A stretch of DNA of 64,000 nt from Breviolum minutum Mf 1.05b.01 (GCA_000507305.1 DF241127.1:1-64000); one strand, 5' to 3'; positions 1 to 11,633 are shown, counted from the first letter of the stretch. Program-made: numbers and translations. Notes: generated from the sequence alone by a model not told the origin.

Positions 1-1020
1 AATTTCTTCATTGCAACCAGAAAGAAGTACTATAATATATTCAAAAAATATCAACTTTGACAAATTCGCTCAGTGAAATACAAACAAACGATTAGGTAAC
101 ATAGTACAAGCGATCTGCACCATAGAACCCACGCTAATATTGAAGCAAAAAACTTGCGTTTTGCAGGTTTCAGACACGTTGAAGCCATAAAACATCGTAA
201 TTTACGGTGTTTTAACGTTATTTGCTCATAAAAATTACATCCCCACCAACGGCCGCTCTCCAAAAAAAAAAGGACAAAAATCACCAAAACAGATTCTACG
301 GCTGGTTCTATATAGGAGTTCTTTTGAATCTTTCCTAGCAAGACACGGATAGATTCCAGATGTTTTTTCCAAGACCCCCTTTTTAAAAACAAACTGCGCC
401 AAAAAAGTGAAAGCCACCTTTTGATTTTGACCAACTTTGACGAACTCTGACGAACTTCGTCAATGGGAATGCGGTGTTTTCTCAAACCTTCGATTTGATG
501 AAATTTCACGTGGTCTATATATGATATATTATTTTTGGGTGGCATATTAGGGCAAATATTTGGGGAACCAAATCTCAGGGTAGTCTCCTAGAAATTTCCA
601 AACTCCATGTTGCCTTCCCTCCCCCCCCAAAATATGCAATAGACTTCGCTGTTGAATGCCACGCCTCTTGTTGTTCCTTCGTCAATGCGAGGTCAATAAG
701 GGCTTGGTGCAACCTGGTCGTTGTTGTTGAAGGATCAACTTCTACTGAAAGATCAAAAAAAAACGGGGGATACGAAAAGGCTAATAGCTATGTAGCTATG
801 ACTTGATGCACCTATTGCTGCAAATTTCGGTGTAATGAAAATGACTGTAAATTTGCGATGTAAGTATATAGGATGCTATGAGATAATACTACATAATCGA
901 GGCGTGGGATGCAAGATTCTTGGTTTCGCCGAAAAAAATCCAGCGGTCACAGAAACATCTGGAAGGGCTTTTAAATCGCTAGCATCTTTTGAGTGCTATT
1001 TGTTTTTCCAAGGTGTATAG
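1..1020. other. AT-rich stretch without a supported gene
   Basis: I see no convincing exon, repeat pair or RNA gene here. A 164-codon open frame on the minus strand (about 51-545) has no recognisable domain and a length expected by chance. A short GACGAACTTCGTCAA-like inverted motif lies near 450-465. Confidence 0.5.
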
Positions 1021-1154
1021 TACAAGGTGGGCCCCTACCAGTCTAAGTCGGGTTATAACTCCACTTGTAGGGGTTATAACACCAGCTACCCATTTATAAC
1101 TGCCCTGTTGAGGGGTTTCATATCCATTTATAGCTAGTAGGGGCCCACTTTGTA
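1021..1154. mobile_element. Family E TIR element, complete
   Basis: The arms begin TACAAGGTGGGCCCCTAC on the left and, read inward on the other strand, TACAAAGTGGGCCCCTAC on the right. TA sits at both ends. The 134-bp interior repeats GGTTATAAC motifs. Related copies lie at 30391-30531, 33549-33622 and 58025-58141. There is no coding capacity, so this is a non-autonomous element. Confidence 0.85.
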
Positions 1155-1460
1155 GCTGACAAATCTTGCTGGTTTCCAAACCCATACGGGTAAGATTTAC
1201 CTGGATACTCAACCGATAAAAAAAATGAAAGCCGATCGTGAGTGGGGTTCCCAAAATATGTGAACCTAGTCCTTATCTCAAAGTTTTATTTACATCATGA
1301 CAATCCCAAATTTCAAAACCTACATAGCAAAAAGCTAACAATCCCAACTATACTAGTATCAAAAGTCATAGAAAATATAAATATCAATCACCCCCTCATC
1401 TTCCCATCCCATCTTCACCATTTATTTCATCCATGGGTTTTTTCCACAAACGCCATCATT

Positions 1461-1593
1461 CAAGTCACATCTCTGCACGGTTCTGTAGCCGTTGTTCCAC
1501 TCCAAAGATCCGCCGTACCAAACGACAGGTGGATCGCCATGGGCCAACGACTGGTCCTGGAGCAGCCAAATTTCCAGCAACATCTCCACTCAA
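1461..1593 (+). CDS. Candidate internal exon, unknown product
   Basis: This GC-richer block is open and ends at a donor-like AAAG/GTGTAG. The start could be the AG in ATTCAAG near 1461-1464. The translation is mixed in character, with WIAMGQRLVLEQPNF in the middle, and matches nothing I know. The minus strand is also open here, so both strand and reality are uncertain. Confidence 0.2.
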
Positions 1594-1769
1594 AGGTGTA
1601 GGAGCACTGAGACGATGTAAGAAGTTCCAAACCACGCGTTTCAAGACGCGATCCTCTGGTTTTAAACAAAAAACACGAAACAAGATTCCCAACAAAAATT
1701 GCAAAAAAGGAAGTAGGGATGATGATGTTTGATATGGTGTTCTGTTTTAAAAAGAATGGGGACAATCAT

Positions 1770-1892
1770 ATAGTCATATACATATGAAATGTATATATAT
1801 ATATGATACATATATATAATACATATGAGATATTTGATGTATATGTATATATAAATATTGTAAAGTATGTATATATATATATACATATATTC
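1770..1892. repeat. TA-rich microsatellite tract
   Basis: Interrupted (TA)n and ATATATG runs. Similar tracts recur throughout the window. Confidence 0.9.
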
Positions 1893-2259
1893 AAAGCCTC
1901 GTTCGAACAACGGATTTCTCAAAAAATCTTGAGGAAAAATGAAGAGAAAAGGTTGGAAGCTTTGGATGTTTACGGTTGGTAGCTTTCTGCATCCATTTTG
2001 GCCGGTGGATTCAAGCAAAATGTCATGGGAGCACACCGAAGGGGAGTGATCTTCACTCCCATTTTAGTTGTAATGGATGGTAGTGGGATGTTTTCTTCAC
2101 TTGTCATACAGCTTAAGAGTAGAAAAAAGCTGGAAAATCCAGAAATGTTCAAAGGCGAAATCCTTTTTTCTTGGAGTAGAAACGGGGTGTTAATTTGTAG
2201 CTAGCCAGCTATTTTTGCTTACTGGACATGGCTAAGAAAGTTGACGAATTAATACCCAA

Positions 2260-2335
2260 AATGGTGCTTTGGAAAAGGTAAATCCTTTCAAATAAGGTAC
2301 TTTGCAGTGTATTCATGTTAAATTTCAGGGATGCA
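2260..2335. mobile_element. Family F element, degenerate remnant
   Basis: The right arm CATGTTAAATTTCAGGG and the internal AATGGTGCTTTGGAAAAGG match the copy at 63106-63205, which has AATGATGCTTTGGAAGATG. The left arm is not clear. Confidence 0.45.
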
Positions 2336-2697
2336 ATTGTTGGAGACCGCTGTTTGGTGGTCTTCAGCATAGTTTTGTCATATCCCAAATGTAGGAATAC
2401 TTCAGGCATTGAAAAAACATCACCATAAATAAGAATCTTCTTGGCCCAACTAGGTAATCGCCTGACACAAAGACCGTTGCGTAACATGAAAGTCAGAGGG
2501 TGTTGCCTGGTCCCTGCTCAATTTGGCTATGAAACAAGTCTCGCCAATGTCATTGTACCAGTTGGCTCAAGAAGGAATTCCCGCTTTCTGGATCATTACT
2601 CGCAGATACAAACTCAATAAACAAACGATCTAATATAGAATACCCCATTCCAATTCCCCTACTACAATCTCCTCTTGAATCACTGTATCATATAATA

Positions 2698-2735
2698 GGT
2701 GGTGTAGGATGCGGATTTCAGAAACCATCAACTAA
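2698..2735 (-). mobile_element. Family A element, right-arm fragment
   Basis: GGTGGTGTAGGATGCGGATT followed by CCATCAAC resembles the A-family right arm GGTGGTGCAGGATTTCTTCC then ATCAAC. The rest of the element is missing. Confidence 0.45.
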
Positions 2736-2777
2736 AAAATGGGAAAAAAACATGCACATTTGAGCAGTGATCAAAAC

Positions 2778-4378
2778 CCACCCCCGCGACATTCCATGAA
2801 ATACTGCCTGGATTTTTTTGGGAATCCTTAGGTTGGCTTGTTGTAATCCTTGAAAAAAAAAAGATGGGTAGTACAGTACATATAATCCCCTGAACATCCC
2901 TGAACCCCTATATGGGTGTTTCCTTAAATGGTGGTACCCCCAAAACACCCCAAAATGATCATTTTTGGTAGGAAACCCATGATTGTTGGGTACCACCATT
3001 TAAGGAAACACCCGTATAACTCAACCAACCCATGGGTTTCATAAGCACCAAGCTTCTCCAGGCGTTTGGGCCTCTGGTACTACCGAGGTCGCTCCACGGG
3101 ACGAGCTTGGCGACAAGGCCATGGCGCCGAAACGGAGGCCGAGGCCTTTTTGGGTGTTGTCAGCCTGGTTTTTTTGGAGGGGATTCATGTGAATCCCGGG
3201 TATTTTTCGGAAAAAAACACAAACACCATGAAAATTTAGGTGAGTTGAAAGGTGTTAACACAGAAAACGGAAGATGTCCTTTGGTGAGAACAAGCTGGGA
3301 AAAATGGAAATTAAATTGATTAATTCGATCAAGAGACAAGAGTTTTTTGTCCTTTAGTTTTTGCGTCCATTGCACTTTTGTTTGCAGAAGTTTGTTGGGG
3401 ACTGTTTCTAGCTAGAATCATATTGCAAAAAAGAGTGGTTTGTGCACAGCATTTTGTTTAAAAAAAAAACGCCGAGACAAAAAATTCAAAAAATGTTACC
3501 AACAGGAGTTTCTTTTTCCAAGGGTCACCATTTTCCAGGTTCCATAGTTTTTTTCGTTTTCGGAAATGCAGCCTCAGCTTATTTCAGAGGCAATCATGCT
3601 GGGATTGCTCCCAAACAAAAAAATAGGACCGAAACAGCCAGAAAGAAACAGAAATGCTTATCAGCAACCATGTACCATCCATGTTTTTGCCATCTATCCA
3701 CAGCTTCCCAAAAAGAACCACTGTCTAACCATCCTTCAGTTTTCAGCAAAAGCTGTTCGCTTCTCTCCAGAAGCGTCCTACGAGCCAAAACGGCTCAGTG
3801 ACATAAGGCGGATTCACAAAAACCCGTTAGGGCCAACATTTGCGATGTCAATTGTGTCCAAAATTCTCCCCCACAACGACAATCACCCCCAAGCCATCCC
3901 AAAAGGCCAAAAGTGATTTGGGATGTTTTCGTTTTGAAATTTCCGTATCTAATCTTCTGGGTAATAACTCAGTGCGATGACACAAAACATGGTTGGGAAG
4001 CTCAAAATGGTGTATGGGAAGCGCTATGTATAGATTCATATAGTAAAAATCACAATGTTTGACACGGCTCGGCAAATTCCAGCCTCCAAACAGGTGTCCA
4101 AATCCACATCCGGAATCGGATATTCATGGATTGCTATAGCTTATCCACCCCGGGATTGTGAAAACATAAGTCTGTTTTGAGTTTACAACTTACAACACTC
4201 CTAAACATAATAGCATGACAATTGAAAATCCACCATATTTCGATGGTACGTAAGGATCTTCCGTTGCCATCCGAGATTACCTGAGTCTGAGCGTGGAGAC
4301 CCCCAACAAGTCCAACCTGAGTCCGTCCCGATTTCCCCAACTGCAGTTCATTGAGTTTCCCTAACGTGTCATGTAGCC
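2778..4378 (-). CDS. Candidate multi-exon gene, unknown product
   Basis: On the minus strand eight AG/GT-bounded blocks can be joined without a stop and with matching phases: 4378-4250, 4133-4054, 3956-3838, 3777-3676, 3572-3500, 3411-3292, 3164-3049 and 2848-2778. This gives about 270 residues in exons of 71-129 nt, with introns of roughly 60-200 nt. The block at 2848 follows a long pyrimidine run, and 3049-3164 is GC-rich at third positions. No domain is recognisable. The last intron contains the complete D element at 2914-3013. AG and GT are frequent, so such a chain can be assembled by chance; start and stop are not identified. Transcript mapping would decide. Confidence 0.3.
2912..3015. 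mobile_element. Family D TIR element, complete
   Basis: Near-perfect 28-bp arms read TGGGTGTTTCCTTAAATGG then TGGTACCC. TA occurs at both ends. A short loop of about 45 bp gives a strong hairpin. Copies lie at 25934-26036 and 58915-59018, with a diverged relative at 25639-25742. Confidence 0.9.
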
Positions 4379-4560
4379 CTCGTACGTGAAAGAGGCTGTC
4401 CAAACCATTTTTATAAATGGGATGTGAAGCCACACTGAGCCTGGCCCCGGGTTTTTAAGGCTTTTTTGGTGAAAAAATCGGGCATTTTCCAAGTGATTAG
4501 CAGGCGATGGCGGATTTCGGGGGTTGTTGTACATTCCATAGATGCTGGAATCAAAAGCAA

Positions 4561-4582
4561 ACATATATATATATATATATAC
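4561..4582. repeat. (TA)n microsatellite
   Basis: Eleven TA units in an AT-rich context. Confidence 0.9.
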
Positions 4583-4599
4583 ATTAAATCTGGTTTTGA

Positions 4600-6070
4600 A
4601 CATCTACATATACATCTGTGCATATAGATGCAAATAGATTTTTACATCGATATATTTTCACCAGAACATAGTTGTGTCTCCAATTTCATCATCCTTTTTC
4701 AACTGCATACAAAAAACGATCACTACCGAAAGTGACCATCTCAGGTGTTTACAAGGTTTCCCCACTTTTTGCGGTTCCGGATAGGGAATTTTCATGCAAC
4801 GTTCCCAACTTGCTTCTTTGTAAACAGGAAGACACCCAGCATCATCAGCATTTCTCACCTCATTCTCTTGCCATCCTTGGTCCAGGCCTAAGCCGTTGGA
4901 AATGAGGATCAATGATGCGTATGGTTGTTCTGTTCCACTGAAATCACTGGGGGATATGTATAGATATGTATATATACACATTTATATTGGGGTCATCACA
5001 TGTCAACCCCAAGCTTTACAAAAAAAATCCGGGACAGGATTTCGTACGCATTTTGTTGTGTTTTGCGGACAGAAGAAATCTGAATAGAAAGAGCTGATAT
5101 AGATCATACATGGATCACGTATCCCATTCTTCAATAGCAGTTTCATGTACACCCCTAAAGATTGAAATTTTGAATAGGAAATACGTCTTCAAAGGGTCCA
5201 TTTTTCCATTGCCATGTTAGTTTTCAGGGAGGTAACTTGAAGAAGAGAAAAACATGTATATAAATTGCTTCTTAGTTGTGTTTGTTTCTCAGTTTTCTCA
5301 ATCTCCCTGAGGTTCCGTTTGTATGGTGACATTTTCTACCGTTAAAAAAATAGGTGGAGGTATGTATGTACTTACATAAATATACATATATATTACATAT
5401 ACATAGATACATACATATATCTAGACATATGTACGAGTGCTTGTCAAATGTCAAAAAGTCAAAAACATTCTGGAAAATGCAAACTTATGGATCCTTGGAA
5501 ACTGAACCATGTTTCGATCTGGTATTGTGTTGTGTTGGCAAAATAATTTCTTTTTTGCAAATCCAAGTTGTAAAAAAAAAAGAACACCTTCCTCTTGACC
5601 ATCCTCGGATGAGTTGCATCATTCACAACCCTTTCTGACACCATGATTTAAGGTGACAGCATGACATATTCGCGTGTATATCTTAAAGAGGCCGGGCTTT
5701 TATTCCCGGAGGGCGGTACCAACAAAAAAAAATACAAATCAATTCGTCTAAACTTTGGCAATCCTTAGGTTCTCATGGTGCTGATGTCCACCATTTCGTG
5801 CTGCTCATGTTGGCTAATCTCTCACATCCTAATCTCTCACATCCTCGAGTCCTGTGGATTCGGATGATTTCATACTTCTAGTAACATGAAAACTGCGAGG
5901 ATCCTTTTTGTTGCATGAGTTGCATGAAAGCAAATTCATCTTGAAGCAGAAGTTTGGGTCTTCCAAAAAAAAACACAGGAAGTTGTCCAAAATCACCAAA
6001 AGTGGCTCAAACTTATTCACAGAAAAAGATTGGTGCTTGAAATTATGCAGATAGTGGTCCCACAGTGGAA
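4600..6070. other. Mixed region: elements and weak coding signal
   Basis: A minus-strand open stretch at about 4660-4920 can be cut at a good AATGAG/GTGAGA donor. A second block near 5895-5969 gives a helical translation. Neither has a recognisable domain. The region also holds an F element (5149-5233), TA-rich runs near 5360-5430 and a 15-bp tandem pair TAATCTCTCACATCC at 5815-5844. Confidence 0.4.
5149..5233. mobile_element. Family F TIR element, shortened left half
   Basis: It starts TACACCCCTAAAG and ends CCATGTTAGTTTTCAGGG. The interior AATAGGAAATACGTCTTCA then AAGGGTCCATTTTTCCATTG closely matches the complete copy at 60297-60396. Confidence 0.75.
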
Positions 6071-6071
6071 T

Positions 6072-6207
6072 ACCCTCCCTAAAACTAACAGTTCGCGCCT
6101 AAAAAAACTAACAGTTCGCCCCTAAAAATAGGCCCAAAACCCCAAAAGGATGGCCTAGAATTCCAACCATCCATTTTCAGGCGCGATGGTTGTTGGTGTT
6201 AGGGTAT
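6072..6207 (+). mobile_element. Family B TIR element with duplicated left arm
   Basis: The left arm ACCCTCCCTAAAACTAACAG is followed by a second AAAACTAACAGTTCGCC. The interior has CCAAAAGGATGG and CCAACCATCCATTTTCAGG, shared by all B copies. The right arm has decayed to GTTGGTGTTAGGGTA. Confidence 0.8.
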
Positions 6208-6357
6208 TTCCATGATAACCCAGTTTTATAGGGATTATTTCATAAGCCATGAAATAAGGATCCCGTCATTCAACCATCAGGATTCAATGGGGACAAAACT
6301 TTTTTGGCTTTCGAGAAGCACTAAACTAAACCTTTGACTCCCGGTGTGACCTTAGTC

Positions 6358-6451
6358 TCCGACCACATTGGGATAAAAAGCCCCACCACGTTCCTGGCAA
6401 ACGAAAATCTCCGAAGACAGATAAATCGCCCGGGCACGGCTCGGATCAGCC
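6358..6451 (+). CDS. Candidate exon, strand uncertain
   Basis: On the plus strand a block runs from GACCTTAG to a donor at AGCCG/GTTTTTTT and is open. On the minus strand the same block is also open between AG and AAG/GTCACA. The GC content is higher than on either side. There is no recognisable domain. Confidence 0.2.
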
Positions 6452-6532
6452 GGTTTTTTTGTTTTTTTGACCAAAAAAAAAACGTCATTTTTGGGGAAGA
6501 AGGAAAAAAAATTTGGGGGGGGGTCGGTCATG

Positions 6533-6653
6533 ATACATCCCCCGAAATTTAAGATAGATACCCAAAAATGGCCATAGTTGAAGCCGCCTGAGTCCAACCT
6601 TTTCCAATGCTGCCGTCATTTTGGAAATTCCATTCGTTAGTTTTCGGGGAAGT
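6533..6653. mobile_element. Probable family F element, diverged
   Basis: TACATCCCCCGAAATTTAAG on the left and CGTTAGTTTTCGGGG on the right resemble F-family arms at the expected spacing. The interior is diverged. Confidence 0.45.
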
Positions 6654-6815
6654 TTTCCTGATACTTCGCCAACGAATGCAATTTCCTCTATAATGATTTT
6701 TTGCATCAAAACCCTACTTGGAGTGCCAAAAGGGATATAATAAACTTATCCAGAATTGATCCACAGTAACAAGCACGAATGCAAGTGGTGTTTTTTCGTA
6801 GGGGTTGCTCGAATT

Positions 6816-6913
6816 GTACCCTCCAACGATCACATATCCGACCTTGGAAGAAGGAAAATCATCAACTCAAAAGTGCCCTGTTTGGAGGGGATATGTTAGT
6901 CCTCAGGGCGGTA
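6816..6913. mobile_element. Family C TIR element
   Basis: It starts TACCCTCCAACGATCACATA and ends GGGATATGTTAGTCCTCAGG then GCGGTA. The interior resembles the C copies at 47579-47674 and 57747-57841. Confidence 0.7.
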
Positions 6914-7123
6914 AGTAGCTTGTGACTACTGGGGGGTTACCAAACCACAAGGAGACCAGACCTTTTTTTTCGGATCATCCACTGAATCTCGGATGGAGCT
7001 ATTGGAGGCACGATTTTTGTTGGGACATGGGACCTGAAAACTTTGGAACACGGACAAAAAAAACTGTTGTACCTGAAGTAGATCAGAAAAAGGAAATCCA
7101 AAACTCATATATAAAGGTTCTGG

Positions 7124-7192
7124 CAAAAATATAATATTTCACCAACCTACTTTTTGGGGTGAAAAAACGTGTGAGGTCGCTATAATTTGAAC
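7124..7192. mobile_element. Family G element, short copy
   Basis: TATAATATTTCACCAACCTA on the left and TTTTGGGGTGAAAAAACGTG then GAGGTCGCTATAATTTGA on the right are shared with 32691-32779 and 56940-57050. Confidence 0.65.
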
Positions 7193-7612
7193 AGAAGGTT
7201 GTTTAGTGAGAAGATCTGTGCTAATGTTCTGGGTGGGACCATGGTAAAGCATGGCATCATATGATATCTGTCTGCCAACGGTTGGTGATTTAGCGTGCCA
7301 AATCGCTGCTATGCTAGGCAAATCAGCCAAACAATCATCCATCATGATTTCTTAGGATTGTAGACCGTCAATATTGACCAGCACAACTAGCCATTGGCTA
7401 AAACTGAGCAAATCACACATAACCTTGGAACCTACAGAATCCTCTCTATGTAATGTCTCGCTGACCTTGATAAAGCTTGAAACAGCTAGGGCATTCCCTG
7501 CATTACAAAGATTATCTAAATATCATCTAAAAAAAGTATATCAGTATATCTCTAAGATTCACCGGTAGCCTGAAGTGAATTTTGAACAACAACATTTCTC
7601 CCAGCTCATTAG

Positions 7613-7722
7613 GACCAGGATCCCGGTGAAGGCCCCCAAAAATACCGGCACCGCGCCACAACCTCCCGGCGCCTGAACAATCCTTTGCAGTTCAGGTGCA
7701 TGTTTGGGGTTCGGCTGAACCA
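7613..7722 (-). CDS. Candidate exon, unknown product
   Basis: GC-rich block, open in two minus-strand frames, from TTTTGCCAG to a donor at ATCCTG/GTCCTA. The acceptor lies about 20 bp from the J element at 7745-7885, so that element would sit at the 3' end of the upstream intron. The frame is not resolved and the product is unknown. Confidence 0.25.
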
Positions 7723-7744
7723 TCCTGGCAAAATTGCCCCATGG

Positions 7745-7885
7745 CACTTGGAGGATCGTCCCAGGTATCGTAAGTGGTTAGTAACCACCATGTGCAAGCC
7801 ATGAAAAGGCCAGTTGGAAGGGGAACAGCCCGATCTTTAGGGGACAACAACTGACCATGGTTATTAAGTGGGATAATCCTCCAAG
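7745..7885. mobile_element. Family J TIR element
   Basis: The arms are CTTGGAGGATCGTCCC and, inverted, CTTGGAGGATTATCCC. The interior shares GGGGAACAGCCCGATC with the only other copy, at 35212-35339. Confidence 0.8.
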
Positions 7886-8002
7886 CAGAGTCGTTGAGTT
7901 TGTTGGAATCTGGATGAAGTGGCAAATTTTTCGAAATCAGATTTCAGTTCCTACTAACCGTAGAAATCTAACGAACCCAAAATGACGGGGCCTTGTAAAA
8001 AG

Positions 8003-8062
8003 TACCTCCGGCTTCAAATAGAGCTATTTTGGGTACTGTATCCATGTTAGATCTTAGGTGTG
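8003..8062. mobile_element. Family F remnant (right half)
   Basis: TCCATGTTAGATCTTAGGTG then TG resembles an F right arm. The left part is only weakly similar. Confidence 0.35.
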
Positions 8063-8206
8063 GAACTCGTTTTTTTAGTTTTTATGCATCAAAATCCCCA
8101 AACAACAAAAAAACTAAAATCTATGTAAACGAGATTTTGTCAGAGAGATTTTTTGTGAGTTGCAGTGATCTCTAGGCAAGGTACCTTTCTTTTTTGGCGG
8201 GGAAAG

Positions 8207-8657
8207 GATTTCCATATCAAATCTTAAACCACGAAGCTGTCGACTCAATCGACATTACTATCAGTTGTTGCACCGGGATAGATTCTTGGAGGCTCTTTGG
8301 TGGGCTTCCGGAAAGAGAAAAAGAACGGGTATATCAAAAGGCAAAGCCGCTCTCATGGGGTTTGGGGGGTTCCAAACGAAGGGTGGCCAACCTCGAAACC
8401 CCATGCGATTCGTATTTAAAAAAACAAACATCGGTTTTTTCCCAAAGAATTTTGTGCCTTGCGATATCTCTGGTTTGTCCTTCCGCTTTTCAACAGCTAC
8501 TTGGTTAAGTAGTTGGTGTTTTCATTCTTTTGTCAGACCCCGAAAGTGTTTTCATGCATTTCATGAAGGGGGCTCCTAGACAACCTTCGCCAGCAACTAA
8601 CAACAAACATTGCAACCTCGGGATGTCATGGCATTCCAGTATAGAATTGCCTTTCTG
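8207..8657 (+). CDS. Two candidate exons, unknown product
   Basis: Block 8207-8411 follows a pyrimidine-rich AG and is open for 68 codons up to a donor at GATTC/GTATTT. Its translation is rich in Arg and Lys, and two frames are open. Block 8537-8657 starts at TTCTTTTGTCAG, a good acceptor, and is open to CT/GTACAT. The phases of the two do not join directly. No domain is recognised. Confidence 0.25.
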
Positions 8658-8659
8658 TA

Positions 8660-9400
8660 CATTTTTTCACAGCTATTATGTAACATATTTATTAGTGGAT
8701 GCACTCTAACCCATAGCCATGTGTGCGTGTGCCACTTAAAGACATAAAATCATGAAATAGATGATATGTAACTCCAAATGTATATAATATATATTTATGT
8801 ATCACTGCAATACGGACATATTTGCTGTACATACAAATGGCCCAAACACCCCTGAGTGGGCCCCAGACACGGTGGCAAAACGAACTCCAAGGTGCATCTC
8901 TTGGAGTTCTATCCAGGATCTGCGGGCTTTTTCGCTGGAGATCAACGATCAGCCCAACAATGATGACTGGTCAACCTGCCCCCCTAATCTACTCCGCCCA
9001 GAAATAAAGGCCTTAAGGCCTTAATAAGGGTTTGTATCCGCCGGCCCCCTCATTGCAAGGGGAGCGCCAAAGAAGTGAGTAGGCACTTTTTTTGATGGAT
9101 GGTTCTGGCACCTTTTTGGGGCATGGTTCTGGCAGGTTTGGGCTTGAATCCTGCTGGAGTTCTGCCGTTTCGCAACCATGCTCCACAGAGCCTCAAGTGG
9201 CGACTTCCAAGGGCCTGTGGCATGTCCTGCTGACGTTTCGTTGTTAAGGAGTTAAGGATTCATCGTCAATCCAGGGAGTTGCGTCATCCTTCTTTAGGGC
9301 ATCAGAAAGCAACGTTAGGCAGTTTTTCGGGGGACGGTTTTGGTAGGTTTGGGCTTGAATCCTGCAACCATGCTAACATTTAGTACATGATAACATCATG
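8660..9400. other. Intergenic-like stretch with an imperfect direct repeat
   Basis: An open block near 8860-8965 is possible but unsupported. The motif GGTTTGGGCTTGAATCCTGC occurs at about 9138 and again at about 9347, both followed within 40 bp by GCAACCATGCT. A palindromic AAGGCCTTAAGGCCTT lies near 9005-9025. Confidence 0.45.
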
Positions 9401-11633
9401 TCCTTGATACATGCACCCAGGCTACGATCAACACACCCATCGCCGAATTCTTTCTCGTTTCAATTTTGTTTGGCACCGACCCTCATCGACATGTTTATAA
9501 ACTTCTTATTCCAACACAACACATCTGTTTTGAAACTCATTCTGCAGCAAGCGGTCATGACACCCATTGATGAACCTCAAATCACAATATGTTTGCTGCA
9601 AGCTGTGGCCGTTTTCAATTTGCGCTCCACACACGCCCTACCCGCGTACCTGCCGCTCTGTTTGACCACATGGCTCCACCAGAAACATAGAAGAGGCGCT
9701 GACAGGCTGCCATTGAAACTACCTAAACCACCACCAGCATATAACCTCTATCAATGCATGTGAATTAATCCCCGTCCTGCCCTTCATCTTTTTGCACAAT
9801 CAAACCATTCTTGATACACTTCATCAACCTTCAAAAAGTATTCTGCCATACCTCCCACCTCCTAGGCATCGAGCTGCTGAAACGTAAGGGCTCTTGCGGT
9901 CCCTTCTGGGAACGTAGTCGTATACAGGCCCCATTGCATTCCTCTTTCTGCACAAATCCTGCCAAATCACTGTACATATTTGCTGCATATTCTGCCAGGC
10001 GGCTTCTTTAATTGGCAACATGCCTACACTGGCCGTTCGCACTCCATGCACCAAATGCTGAACAACACGTTCAATATCTGACGCATCTGGCAAATGATGA
10101 TGAACACTTTCAGTAAGTTTCTGCTGAATGTTGCCAGTTGATAGGTCTTCGCCTTTCCATCGTGCAGTTGAAACCAGCTACAGCGCGCCACGCCACCTTC
10201 AGCCAAAAAAGAAGGCGTCTGTCTTGAGGCCCCCCTTATTGCCGGCATAGTCTGGCGCGCTCCGGCCTCATTCCTCCGCTCCGGAAGCTCGCTGGCATCG
10301 TCATCGTCAAGACGCTCTTGTGCCGATGTAACTTTGGCGGCTGTAACTCTTGTGCCTTGGCTCCCGATTATGCAGCATCACAAAGCAACAACCAGGATTC
10401 TTTCCATTTTCTCCCCCCCCCAATCTCATGAAACCACGAACCTAACAGGCTTGCTGCTAACACTTCCGCTAAGTGGTCCACGGTCCGCCGTGTGTGTGTG
10501 TGTGCGTTTTTGGTCCCAGACCCTGCCATCTTCCTCATGTTTGCTAGAAGCACGGCAGCAGTACCATGATCGTTGATGGTGCTGACATTCTCAAGAAGGC
10601 GCTTACTTCCCTGCACACATCCATGGTAGACTCACACGCACGAGTATAAGATGGACACTAGACAACACTTCCAAACGACAGAACCTTCCTGCACTGACAA
10701 CACAATCCAAAACACCTCCTCCCTTTCAACTTCCACCATCCACCACCCGCCTCCTTCTCCACTTTCAACTGATCCTCCTTCACGATCTCTGCCCTGGCTA
10801 TGCCCCTCATCTTCTCTTGAAACTCAGACAATGCGCCAGACGTGCAAGATACATCAATTCTGGCCCTGGCCCCGTTTCCCAAGGGCACTACCTTGTGAAT
10901 AGATCCTTGCGGCCTCAGCATCACCATCAAAACAAAAATGCAACGAACCAACAAATGTCAACGCTGAGAACATGCCTGCCACAAATCTTACCGCCCCTGT
11001 GCCACATCCTTTTGTCCCCAACTTCTTTCTACAGACACCACCATGCTTACAGCACTCCGTCCAGCTTTACTTCTAACCTTGCCAAAAGATAAAAACGGCG
11101 CCAATAGCTTTATCACATCCTGACGCGTGTCCAGCACCTGACGCGTATGAAAATGCACCATCATATGATGCACTGCAGCAGCATCCTCTGTTGCAGTTGC
11201 AGGAGCAATCTTCGGAATTGGCAATTGCGCTCTTCTTTCCGATGGTTTTGGACGCGTGAATGTCTACCACAAACGCACTGACATCAACCAGACTTTCGGC
11301 AGATAAAGTGAAGACCTCAGCAAGATCTGTCACGGCGCCATGCTTCAGTGCACTCACAGGAGTTGCCCCACGTTTCTTTTTCTTCGAGGAGACTCCTTTT
11401 CCTTTTGCTTCCAACTCCTGATGATGCTGCTTCATCTCCTCCTCTGACATGCCCCGCTTCTTCGGAGACGAACTAGCTGGGCTCCATTGATTTGGACCAA
11501 CGCTCACATCCACCTTGGCCGTGTCCGCTTCCCTCGGGCCTTCTGGAGAAGATAGGGCCAACTTAGGCCAACATAGGGCCGACATGGGCCAACATAGGGC
11601 CGACCTGGGGCAACATACCGCCTGGGGCAACAT
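9398..11633 (-). pseudogene. Frame-broken coding relic, unknown protein
   Basis: The minus strand reads as protein-like sequence in successive pieces whose frame changes. The first piece, 11530 down to 11230, is Lys-rich with KGKGVSSKKKKRGATP. The frame then shifts by one base near 11225 into PKIAPATATEDAAAVHH, which ends at AAG/GTTAGA. A Glu/Lys-rich piece follows near 10900-10700, then one near 10600-10370. The last, near 10120-9900, contains IERVVQHLVHGVRTASV and again needs a frame change. The island is GC-richer than its surroundings and holds no TIR elements. It could be a decayed gene or retroelement, an intron-split gene, or a real gene with assembly indels. I recognise no domain. Confidence 0.45.

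Noticed and set aside
2914..3013. Hairpins as CRISPR repeats or bacterial terminators
   Set aside because: Copies are dispersed, with no regular spacing or spacers. The arms are 25-30 bp with TA ends, and the context is eukaryotic.
9338..9370. tRNA gene
   Set aside because: There is only a B-box-like core, with no cloverleaf, acceptor stem or A box. No other tRNA-like sequence was found.
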